From positions 1 to 12,068 of the forward strand of contig CAWIVH010000002.1 of assembly GCA_963839475.1 (NCBI GenBank): a DNA stretch of 12,068 nt, read 5' to 3'. Numbering within the stretch: position 1 is the first letter of the stretch; every line of letters starts with the position of its first letter. The notes under the pieces are model-generated. The model searched no databases, was not told where the DNA came from, and was given only the letters and a program-made list of their open reading frames with translations. Source of the DNA: CAWIVH01 sp963839475 (lineage in GTDB: Bacteria > Acidobacteriota > UBA6911). This document shows, piece by piece, positions 1-6,078 of this stretch. The translations under genes were made by a program, and so were the position numbers.

Positions 1-100
1 GGGCGAAGCCCTAGGTTTCAATCAGATATGAGAGAAAGGGCTGAAGGCCCGCTCCAAAACGGGTTTTTGAGACAGCTTGTGAAGCCCGGACCCATATGAT
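1..100 (-). repeat. Dispersed repeat of about 100 nt, copy 1 (reverse orientation, may be cut by the window edge)
   Basis: The reverse complement of this stretch aligns with 11654-11762. Shared blocks are a TGGGTCCG core, a TGTCTC block, TTCAGCCCTTT, and the terminal GGGCTTCGCCC. The inner parts are diverged and one copy is about 10 nt shorter, so these are old, degenerate copies. The outer end (1-11) is itself a small hairpin, GGGC-GAA-GCCC, and 37-50 holds a second one around GGGC-TGAA-GGCCC. The element lies about 30 nt downstream of the stop codon of the coiled-coil gene. No coding potential is apparent. Confidence 0.6.
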
Positions 101-132
101 TTAGAACCGGGAGGCATGGCGGAAGCTCCGTC

Positions 133-1914
133 TCAAAGCTTCTTGTGGTCCCTGAAAGGAGGCGGCGCCTGTTCCGGGAGGACAGTTCGCTTGGGAACGC
201 CATGAGAATGGCGGCTGCGCCGGAAAATGCCCAGGATCCCGAAGACCAGGAATCCGAGGACAGCACCCACGGCCAGGGGGATGGGCTGAAGATAATCCCG
301 CACCTGGCGCACCACGCTGGATGAGGCCACCGGCTGCTCGCGATGCAAAAGCGGGACTTCGTCGGAATTCCTGGTGATGAACCGCGCCCCCAGAGCCAGC
401 CGGGCGTCCTGCGTGCCATTGTTGGTGATGGTCCAGCGCCACGAGGCACTGTCACGTTCGCCGATTTCCTGGGTGGCTCCTTCCTTGTCGGTCTTCACAT
501 CAAACGAGGGGGCTGTGGTTTGCAGTTTGACCTGCATTTTCAGCCGATCACCCAACGATCGCAGGATCACCCTCTCGTCAGCCGACACCTTTACGTAATC
601 GATCGACTCGGCGGAAAAAGTCGCTTCGCCGGTCTGTTTTTCCCCGCTGCTGAGGCGGGAAGGCAGACGCCACTCGAAAACCCCGATGGGCAGTTCCTTC
701 AGGAAAACCCTCGCCTTGCCAAAGCTCCATCCGCCCTCCACCTTTTCCTCGAGAACCCTGGTGTGGAGGTTTTCAATGGACTGGAGCACCGTGTCGAGGA
801 TTTCCTTCTTTTTCTTCAGGTCGAGATACTGGCGCGCGAGCGAGTCTTCCTTGGAAGTCAGGATTTCGATGGTTTCGCGCAGTTTCCGATTCGTGTTCTT
901 CGAGTCTTCCAGTTCGCCCGAGAGCTTTGCTTTTTCGCTTTGAATTCTTTCGAGGGTGGCGCGCAGCGTGTTGCCCTGCGTTTCCAGAGTTTCATTTTCC
1001 TTCTGAACACGCTTCATGGCCAGCGCGAGATCGCTGATCTGGGCCCCCAGATCGCGGTTGGCGTCGACTTTGATATTGAGCGAACGCTGGAGATTGGCCA
1101 ATTCCTTCTGGTAGCCCTGATTGGCTCCCCTGGCATTGCGCAGGTCGTCACCCAGGCGCGACAGCTGGCTTGTCGAGTTGTCTATTTTGTCCTGCAGCGC
1201 CTGGTTGGCGGCACGAAGGCGCGTCACCTCGGCGGTCTGGCTTTTAAGTTCTCCGTCCAGCTTGCGGTTTTCTCCTTGTTGTTGAGCGATCTGGGCGGTC
1301 AGTTCCTGGTTGCGGCCCTTGAGGTTGTCGATGTCGCGCATGGCATCCTGATACGCGGGGAGGCGCGGCGCCAGGCTTTTGAGGACCGTTTCGCGACTGG
1401 AGCCTGAAGTCGTCGCCATCTCGCGCACCGTGCGCTCGAACTGGTCTTCGACATAGCCCTTCTTCGCCTCCTCCAGGTCGGCATACTTCAGTCCTTCGGT
1501 GAAGGTCATCTGGAGGGCGTTGTCGAAAACGTCGCTGTTCGGAAAATTCTCCTGCAGGTTGGCCTCGAATTTGAACACGATTTCTGAGATGCCGCCGCCG
1601 GATATCGCCGCCAGCTTGAAGCGGATCTCGTCGCCGCCGAATTCGAGGGCGGTGATGCGCACCTGGTCACCGACCTTGAAGCGGGGAGCGCCGGAATCGG
1701 GCCCGCGATCGGAACTCACGGCCCGGCCCCTGATCTGGATGATGTGCTTTTCGGAGAAAATCGGCACCTTCAGGAACAGCGCCTTGTTCTCGAATTGACG
1801 CCTGTATTTGTCCTGAATGACGCGGGAGACCCCCGCAAAGCCGTAATGCGCGACCAGGACCGCCAGCAGCAGAAAAGCGGGCCTCATCTTTGTCAGGGAA
1901 CGGGCGGAACCCAT
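133..1914 (-). CDS. Membrane-anchored coiled-coil protein with C-terminal transmembrane segment, unknown function
   Basis: I do not recognise this 593-residue protein as a named family. Residues 11-28 form a hydrophobic signal or anchor segment. Residues 30-170 are a mixed, beta-rich region. Residues about 190-380 are a long coiled coil, rich in Leu, Glu, Gln, Arg and Asn with heptad spacing. Residues 390-540 look like a beta domain with several Trp and Phe. A second hydrophobic segment spans about 545-563 and is followed by a basic, Pro-rich tail. The middle is therefore probably extracytoplasmic, with the basic tail inside; this topology is inferred. The start is ATG 1914 because AGAGGA lies about 7 nt upstream; the reading frame is open further upstream to 2016 without a good ribosome site, and ATG 1887 has none. 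It stands alone, facing away from the PP2C gene. Coding is supported by the consistent protein architecture; function is unknown. Confidence 0.8.
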   Translation of the reverse strand: MGSARSLTKMRPAFLLLAVLVAHYGFAGVSRVIQDKYRRQFENKALFLKVPIFSEKHIIQIRGRAVSSDRGPDSGAPRFKVGDQVRITALEFGGDEIRFKLAAISGGGISEIVFKFEANLQENFPNSDVFDNALQMTFTEGLKYADLEEAKKGYVEDQFERTVREMATTSGSSRETVLKSLAPRLPAYQDAMRDIDNLKGRNQELTAQIAQQQGENRKLDGELKSQTAEVTRLRAANQALQDKIDNSTSQLSRLGDDLRNARGANQGYQKELANLQRSLNIKVDANRDLGAQISDLALAMKRVQKENETLETQGNTLRATLERIQSEKAKLSGELEDSKNTNRKLRETIEILTSKEDSLARQYLDLKKKKEILDTVLQSIENLHTRVLEEKVEGGWSFGKARVFLKELPIGVFEWRLPSRLSSGEKQTGEATFSAESIDYVKVSADERVILRSLGDRLKMQVKLQTTAPSFDVKTDKEGATQEIGERDSASWRWTITNNGTQDARLALGARFITRNSDEVPLLHREQPVASSSVVRQVRDYLQPIPLAVGAVLGFLVFGILGIFRRSRHSHGVPKRTVLPEQAPPPFRDHKKL

Positions 1915-1943
1915 GGATGTATCCTCTGAAAAAATCAAAAGCC

Positions 1944-1965
1944 TTTTCGGGAATCGACCCGAAAA
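1944..1965 (-). promoter_or_regulatory. Stem-loop in the leader of the coiled-coil gene
   Basis: An 8-bp perfect stem (TTTTCGGG / CCCGAAAA) with a 6-nt loop lies 29 nt upstream of the ATG at 1914. Read on the minus strand, it is followed by a T-rich run (TTTTGATTTTTT) before the ribosome site. This is the shape of a weak intrinsic terminator or attenuator inside a 5' leader. Whether transcription starts upstream of it is not shown by the sequence. Confidence 0.35.
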
Positions 1966-2076
1966 AGCTGAATGATAACACAACTGATATAGCTGCAATC
2001 GCACTCCAACCGCCAAGCCCCTACCACGTCTTGTGGTTCATGGAATGCAGAAACTTGTTTTTTCGGAGTGAGCATT

Positions 2077-2166
2077 GGAATCGGTATCGCAATCGGGGTC
2101 AGTATCGCTGTCGATGGGAATCTAGCAATCGATTGCGACGGCGACCCCGATACCGACCCCGAACGG
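2077..2166. repeat. Degenerate hexanucleotide array arranged as an imperfect palindrome
   Basis: The left half reads as consecutive hexamers ending in TC (GGAATC, GGTATC, GCAATC, GGGGTC, AGTATC, GCTGTC). The right half, read on the other strand, continues in the same style (GGGGTC, GGTATC, GGGGTC, GCCGTC, GCAATC). The two halves face each other around 2115-2125. Period-6 arrays of this kind yield low-complexity spurious open frames, and I see no gene here. A short GGCC-N6-GGCC palindrome follows at 2165-2178. Confidence 0.65.
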
Positions 2167-2235
2167 CCATTATAGGCCGACAATTCTGAACCATCGCTGC
2201 GAAGTTTCCACAGAGTATAGCTGCATCGTTTTGTT

Positions 2236-2318
2236 TAACCACGAAGAACACGAAAACCACAAATATTTTTAAATAAATTATTTGTGGTTTTCGTGAAGCA
2301 AGTCTGCAACTTCTTCGT
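2236..2318. repeat. Inverted repeat of the 'accacgaag' family, 17-bp perfect arms
   Basis: Perfect 17-bp arms at 2249-2265 and 2279-2295 enclose a 13-nt AT-rich loop. The stem continues outward: ACGAAGAA at 2241-2248 pairs with TTCTTCGT at 2311-2318 after a 15-nt insertion in the right arm (2296-2310). The left tip TAACCACGAAGAAC (2236-2249) recurs in inverted orientation at 2667-2680. No U-rich tail follows the stem, so it does not look like a terminator. It resembles a short palindromic mobile or REP-like element. Confidence 0.65.
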
Positions 2319-2399
2319 TTTTTAAGAACATTTTGTATACATTGGAAGGGCATGCGGCTGTGCAAGCTTGTGCACGCTAAAAACCCCGAAGGGGGCACT

Positions 2400-2498
2400 G
2401 CCCACGGTTGTGGTAGGTTATGATGCAAGCCCTGGAAGGGCGGCAGGCTATCTGTCGCCCTTCCAGGGCTTGTTCCAGGCCTGTGCGTAACCGTGGGC
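2400..2498. repeat. Composite palindromic element, 17-bp inner and 10-bp outer arms
   Basis: The inner perfect arms are 2426-2442 and 2456-2472 (17 bp, 13-nt loop). The outer perfect arms are 2400-2409 and 2489-2498 (GCCCACGGTT / AACCGTGGGC). The sequence is GC-rich, unlike the AT-rich element just upstream. The next 55 nt hold two more hairpins with TGC loops (2502-2518 and 2541-2553). This looks like a REP-type element; no reading frame here is credible. Confidence 0.65.
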
Positions 2499-2501
2499 CG
2501 C

Positions 2502-2634
2502 GTCCCGCTGCGCGGGACTTGCCCACGGCTATGCGCTTCCGGCCCTGCGGGCCTGCGGGTTTGATTTCAGATCCTGCCCGAATTCATGGCCACGAAAATA
2601 GCCTCATTCGGATCGGCCTGCGCTGCCGCAGGCC
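2502..2634. repeat. Cluster of short GC-rich hairpins
   Basis: Three perfect hairpins follow each other: GTCCCGC-TGC-GCGGGAC (2502-2518), GGCCC-TGC-GGGCC (2541-2553) and GGCCTGCG-CTGC-CGCAGGCC (2615-2634). GCCCACGG at 2521-2528 repeats the start of the neighbouring composite element at 2400. The cluster appears to be repeat debris and not a structured RNA gene. Confidence 0.45.
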
Positions 2635-2666
2635 CATGGTGTGGTTGCGGCCAAAGGCTGCGTCAC

Positions 2667-2680
2667 GTTCTTCGTGGTTA
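2667..2680 (-). repeat. Inverted partner of the 2236-2249 repeat tip
   Basis: This 14-mer is the exact reverse complement of 2236-2249. Together the two tips bracket 445 bp that contain the 17-bp inverted repeat, the composite element and the hairpin cluster. They could be the ends of one composite element, or two independent copies of a common short repeat. Confidence 0.5.
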
Positions 2681-2812
2681 TTAAAATGCGGTTCAGGGGA
2701 AGAAAAATGCATTGAGCTATGCATAAACTCGGAGAATGAATCTGTCGCAACTCAGATTGAAACGTTCGGAATATGACGGATGGAATCCGGCGGTTGACAC
2801 TGACCCACGATT

Positions 2813-2869
2813 AAACCACGAAGCCTCTGCGATGGAAGTTTCCAATGAGTCCGCAAAGACCACGAAGGT
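2813..2869. repeat. Further copies of the 'accacgaag' motif
   Basis: ACCACGAAG occurs at 2815-2823 and again at 2859-2867, with CCGCAAAGA just before the second copy. The same words (ACCACGAAG and CCGCAAAGA) occur in the inverted repeat at 5976-6004, so this is a single-armed or degraded member of that family. It lies just upstream of the predicted PP2C promoter. Confidence 0.5.
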
Positions 2870-2877
2870 TAGCGTCC

Positions 2878-2906
2878 TTGATGCCTGCGGGTAACCGTGT
2901 TATAAA
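2878..2906 (+). promoter_or_regulatory. Predicted sigma70-type promoter for the PP2C gene
   Basis: A TTGATG -35 box (2878-2883), exactly 17 nt of spacer, and a TATAAA -10 box (2901-2906) point rightward. Transcription would start near 2913, leaving a leader of about 75 nt before the TTG start codon at 2988. The next two genes lie on the same strand and may be co-transcribed. This is based on consensus matching only. Confidence 0.5.
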
Positions 2907-2987
2907 AACTCCTTTAAACGATGCTTTTGTTCGCTGCAACAAGCGCGGCGGGATTTCGCCCGCGGAACCAGTGAATCAGGGTGACAC

Positions 2988-3758
2988 TTGCATATCCGAT
3001 TCGGCAGCCAGTCCGACCAGGGAAAGGTGAGATCCTCCAACGAGGATTCCTACGCCGCCAATCTTAAAAACAAACTGTTCCTGGTCGCCGACGGCATGGG
3101 TGGCCACGCTGCCGGCGAAATCGCCAGCCAGATCGCAGCGGCTACGGTTGAAGAAATGGTTGCGACCGGGATCCGTTCGTCCGCCCCGCCGGATGAAATC
3201 CTGCTCCACGCCGCTGAAGAGGCGAATGCACGCATCTATCAGACCCAGCGCATGAAGATGGAATACTCCGGGATGGGAAGCACGCTTACGACCCTGTCGT
3301 TCAGCGGAAACCATTACTACCTTGCACATGTGGGCGATTCCCGTTCTTACCTTTTGCGCAACAACAACCTCTCGCAGTTGACTCAGGATCATTCGTTGGT
3401 ATGGCATCTCTATGAAAGCGGGATGCTGCGCAAGGAAGAGCTCTCCAGCCATCCGCAGAAAAACCTGATTACCCGGTCGATAGGCCCCCACCCCCAGGTT
3501 GAGATCGACATTAAAAAGGGGGAGGCGTTCGAAGAGGATACCTACCTGCTCTGCTCGGACGGGCTCACCGACGTCGTCACCGATGAAATCATCAGGGAGA
3601 TCCTGTCCAACAGGAACCTGAGCCCCCAGGCTCAAAGCGAGGCCCTGGTGAAAGCAGCGAATGACCGCGGCGGGCCGGATAATATCACCGTGGTCATTGT
3701 GCGGCTGGAGCCCGGAAACGCCGAAGAAGAGGACACCGGCAAGCTGCGGATGCGATGA
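2988..3758 (+). CDS. PP2C-family serine/threonine protein phosphatase (PrpC/Stp type)
   Basis: A cytoplasmic, single-domain, metal-dependent protein phosphatase of 256 residues, the usual length for bacterial PrpC/Stp proteins that reverse Hanks-type kinase phosphorylation. The family motifs appear in order: DQGKVRSSNED (10-20), VADGMGGHAAGE (33-44), GMGSTL (95-100), HVGDSRSYLL (114-123), TRSIG (162-166), CSDGLTD (189-195) and GGPDNIT (228-234). The metal-binding acidic residues D20, D35, D117, D191 and D231 are all present. The start is TTG 2988, preceded by CAGGG about 7 nt upstream; an in-frame TGA at 2982-2984 rules out anything longer, and the motif spacing fits. No kinase gene is in the window, so its partner is unknown. 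The last 20 residues are a charged tail of no clear role. QueE follows 66 nt downstream on the same strand. Confidence 0.95.
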   Translation: MHIRFGSQSDQGKVRSSNEDSYAANLKNKLFLVADGMGGHAAGEIASQIAAATVEEMVATGIRSSAPPDEILLHAAEEANARIYQTQRMKMEYSGMGSTLTTLSFSGNHYYLAHVGDSRSYLLRNNNLSQLTQDHSLVWHLYESGMLRKEELSSHPQKNLITRSIGPHPQVEIDIKKGEAFEEDTYLLCSDGLTDVVTDEIIREILSNRNLSPQAQSEALVKAANDRGGPDNITVVIVRLEPGNAEEEDTGKLRMR

Positions 3759-3824
3759 ATCGTCCGCGTCGGGATTCAGCCAGGACCGCCGATTTATCCT
3801 CCATTCCTCCGACCGGGTGCGGAG

Positions 3825-4463
3825 ATGAAAATAAACGAGATATTCTATAGCCTCCAGGGAGAGTCGAGCCATGCCGGCAGGCCTTGCGCCTTCATCCGGC
3901 TTGCGGCCTGCGACCTTCGCTGCGTTTATTGCGACACGGAATACGCTTTTTACGAGGGACGCGAAATGTCGGTCGAGGAGATTATGGCCGCGATCCGCGA
4001 ATACCCGACAAAGCTGGCCCTCGTCACAGGCGGGGAGCCGCTGCTGCAGCGGCAGGTTCACGATTTGTTCCGCGCTCTGTTCGACCGGGAATACACGGTG
4101 TGTCTCGAGACCGGAGGGCATTTGCCGGTGCAGGACGTCGATCCCCGAGTTCATAAAATCATGGATCTGAAATGCCCGTCGAGCGGAATGATGAGCCGCA
4201 ACCACTACGCCAACATCGGTCATCTCACATCCACCGATGAAGTCAAATTCGTGATCGCCGACCGGGCAGATTTCGACTGGGCCTGCGCGCAGACCCGTCA
4301 GCATGGGCTGGTAGAAAGGGTGGGCTGCGTGCTTTTTTCTCCCGTCTTTAAGGCCCTTCCTTACGAAACCCTGGCGCGCTGGATTCTCGAGAGTGGGCTG
4401 GCGGTGCGGATGCAGATTCAGATGCACAAGATCATCTGGCCGGAAGCGATTCGCGGTGTTTAA
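3825..4463 (+). CDS. queE: 7-carboxy-7-deazaguanine synthase (QueE)
   Basis: A radical SAM enzyme that converts 6-carboxy-5,6,7,8-tetrahydropterin to 7-carboxy-7-deazaguanine in the queuosine pathway. The protein has 212 residues, normal for QueE. It opens with the family signature EIFYSLQGES (5-14). The [4Fe-4S] cysteines are C29, C33 and C36 in a Cx3Cx2C motif followed by DTEY. TGGEP (68-72) is the SAM-binding loop. DLKCPSS (114-120) and the C-terminal QMHKIIWP (199-206) are also typical. The ATG at 3825 is directly preceded by GGAG with no spacer, which is tight, but the N-terminus matches the family exactly. The other queuosine genes (queC, queD, queF) are not in this window. The TAA stop at 4461-4463 is followed after one base by an inverted repeat. 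Confidence 0.93.
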   Translation: MKINEIFYSLQGESSHAGRPCAFIRLAACDLRCVYCDTEYAFYEGREMSVEEIMAAIREYPTKLALVTGGEPLLQRQVHDLFRALFDREYTVCLETGGHLPVQDVDPRVHKIMDLKCPSSGMMSRNHYANIGHLTSTDEVKFVIADRADFDWACAQTRQHGLVERVGCVLFSPVFKALPYETLARWILESGLAVRMQIQMHKIIWPEAIRGV

Positions 4464-4464
4464 T

Positions 4465-4544
4465 AAATTGGGGACGCGACCCATTTTCTCGCTTATAAGA
4501 CGGAACTAAATGGGCTGCGTCCCCAATTTGTGCGTCCCCAATTT
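4465..4544. repeat. Inverted repeat plus 15-bp tandem duplication filling the queE-radical SAM gap
   Basis: The arms are 4465-4486 and 4508-4529 (22 bp, 20 matches) around a 21-nt loop. The right end, TGCGTCCCCAATTT (4516-4529), is duplicated immediately as 4531-4544, a 15-bp tandem unit. The outer ends read AAATTGGGGACGC / GCGTCCCCAATTT, a type of palindrome I associate with REP-like elements in environmental genomes. The element begins one base after the queE stop and ends at the ATG of the next gene. Confidence 0.75.
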
Positions 4545-6014
4545 ATGTGGAATCAGATCGAACGAATCCGACGCCTGCTCTCGGAAGAAACCGGAACCCT
4601 GCACAAACAGGCCTCCCTCCGCATTGCCCTCTGCTATCCCAGCACCTATGACGTCGGCATGAGCTCCCTGGGCATGCAGGCGATCTACCGCGAAATCCAC
4701 CGGCACGAAGATGCGGCCGCGGAAAGGGGTTTTCTTCCTCCCGATCCGGCAGCGTGCCGCGCCAGCCGTGCGCCGGTGTTCTCCATGGAAACGGAAACGC
4801 CGCTTTCGAACTTTCCCGTGATCGCGTTTTCAATTTCGTATGAGCTGGAGATTAGCGGCTTTCTGGAAATGCTCGATCTCTCGGGGATCCCGGTATTGCG
4901 CGAATCTCGCCGCGCTTCGCATCCCCTGATCGTCGTGGGCGGGCCCATCACCAATTCAAACCCGCTCCCCCTGGCGCCATTCGCCGATCTGATCCTGCTG
5001 GGCGAGGGCGAGGAGCTTATCCATACATTCCTGGACCTGGCGTCTTCACTCCCGCGGGAGGCCCTGCTGAAGGAGATGGCCACACGACCGGCATGCTATG
5101 TTCCCGGGTGCACGATCGGGTTGCCGCAGATTGCCAAAGCGCCGGACGATCTTCTGCCCGCGCGTTCCCAGATCATGACCCCGAATACCGTGCTGTCGTC
5201 CATGTTCCTGGTCGAGCCGGAACGGGGCTGTTCCCGAGGCTGCACCTACTGTGTCATGCGGCGGACCACCAACGGCGGAATGCGGCTGGTGGAGCCGGAG
5301 CAGCTCCTTGCCCTGATTCCCGGAGGCGCGCGCCGCGTAGGCCTGGTCGGAGCGGCTGTGACCGATCACCCGCGGATCAAGGAAATCGTGCGCGCCATCG
5401 TGGATTCCGGTAGGGAGATCGGCATCTCGAGCCTGCGCGCCGATCGCCTCGACGATGAACTCGTGGGGCTTCTGGCCAGGGGTGGCTACAGGACCCTGAC
5501 AACCGCGTCCGATGGGGCCTCCCAGCGCCTGCGCAACCTGGTTGACCGGAAAACCAGCGAAAAACATCTGATCCACACGGCCGGGCTGGCTAAGAAGCAC
5601 AACCTCCGGCTCAAGCTTTACCAGATGATCGGCTTGCCCTCGGAAACCGACGACGACATCGACGACCTGATCCGCTTCTCGCTGGAATTGGCCCGGATGG
5701 TTCCGTTGTCTCTGGGGATTGCTCCTTTTGTCGCCAAACGGAACACGCCGCTGGACGGTTCGGGATTTGAGAGCATTGCGTCGCTGGAAGCCAAAATGGC
5801 GCGACTGCGGGCGGGATTGAAGGGGAAGGTGGAGATCCGCCCGACGTCGCCGCGCTGGGCGTGGGTCGAATTCATGCTGTCGCAGGGCGGCGAGCCGGCC
5901 GGGCTCGCCGCCATGGACGCCTGGCGCGCAGGCGGCCGTTTTTCGGACTGGAAGCGCGCGCTCAAGGAACGTTTTGAACCACGAAGTTCTCCAAGACCGC
6001 AAAGATCATTATGA
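4545..6014 (+). CDS. Radical SAM protein of the TIGR03960-like group (B12-binding-like N-terminal domain)
   Basis: The product has 489 residues. The N-terminal 30-200 region has the Rossmann-like layout of the B12-binding-type domain that precedes many radical SAM cores: ALCYPSTYDVGMSSLG, then FSISYELE, then VVGGP and LGEGEE. The cobalamin-ligand motif DxHxxG is not visible. The radical SAM core follows, with PERGCSRGCTYC giving C229, C233 and C236 as [4Fe-4S] ligands, then SSLRADRL and LYQMIGLPSETDDD. This resembles the uncharacterised TIGR03960 family, so the substrate is unknown. ATG 4545 is preferred; an in-frame GTG lies at 4530, and neither has a visible ribosome site because the upstream DNA is repeat. 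The last 12 codons (5976-6014) lie in another repeat, so the original C-terminus was probably different. Confidence 0.85.
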   Translation: MWNQIERIRRLLSEETGTLHKQASLRIALCYPSTYDVGMSSLGMQAIYREIHRHEDAAAERGFLPPDPAACRASRAPVFSMETETPLSNFPVIAFSISYELEISGFLEMLDLSGIPVLRESRRASHPLIVVGGPITNSNPLPLAPFADLILLGEGEELIHTFLDLASSLPREALLKEMATRPACYVPGCTIGLPQIAKAPDDLLPARSQIMTPNTVLSSMFLVEPERGCSRGCTYCVMRRTTNGGMRLVEPEQLLALIPGGARRVGLVGAAVTDHPRIKEIVRAIVDSGREIGISSLRADRLDDELVGLLARGGYRTLTTASDGASQRLRNLVDRKTSEKHLIHTAGLAKKHNLRLKLYQMIGLPSETDDDIDDLIRFSLELARMVPLSLGIAPFVAKRNTPLDGSGFESIASLEAKMARLRAGLKGKVEIRPTSPRWAWVEFMLSQGGEPAGLAAMDAWRAGGRFSDWKRALKERFEPRSSPRPQRSL

Positions 6015-6077
6015 CGCACGCGCCCGGGGGCGGATCTCCACCTGCTCCCTTGGCGGTCTTGGAGGACTTCGCGGTTC
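5976..6077. repeat. 29-bp inverted repeat overlapping the end of the radical SAM gene
   Basis: The arms 5976-6004 and 6049-6077 match at 26 of 29 positions around a 44-nt GC-rich centre. The tips are GAACC(A/G)CGAAG, the same family as 2236 and 2815. The left arm encodes the final residues of the radical SAM protein, and the right arm ends one base before the stop codon of the convergent VIT/vWA gene. There is no U-tract after either arm, so termination by this hairpin is uncertain, although it is the only structure between the two genes. Confidence 0.75.
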
Positions 6078-6078
6078 G

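Noticed and set aside
343..1407. Open frame of 354 codons on the plus strand
   Set aside because: It lies opposite the coiled-coil region; its Phe/Leu/Arg-rich composition is what the complement of Glu/Lys/Gln-rich codons gives.
2077..2166. CRISPR-like array
   Set aside because: The units are 6 nt and degenerate, with no spacers. No conserved repeat of 24-40 nt with regular spacers exists anywhere in the window.
2420..2776. Open frame of 118 codons in the repeat-rich gap
   Set aside because: It is built almost wholly from palindromic repeat sequence and has no ribosome site or protein-like composition.
2976..4484. Open frame of 502 codons on the minus strand
   Set aside because: It overlaps both the PP2C and queE genes, which carry complete family motifs on the plus strand, and it runs into the inverted repeat at 4465.
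5046..6002. Open frame of 318 codons on the minus strand
   Set aside because: It is the antisense of the radical SAM core and its Cys motif; it has no domain of its own.
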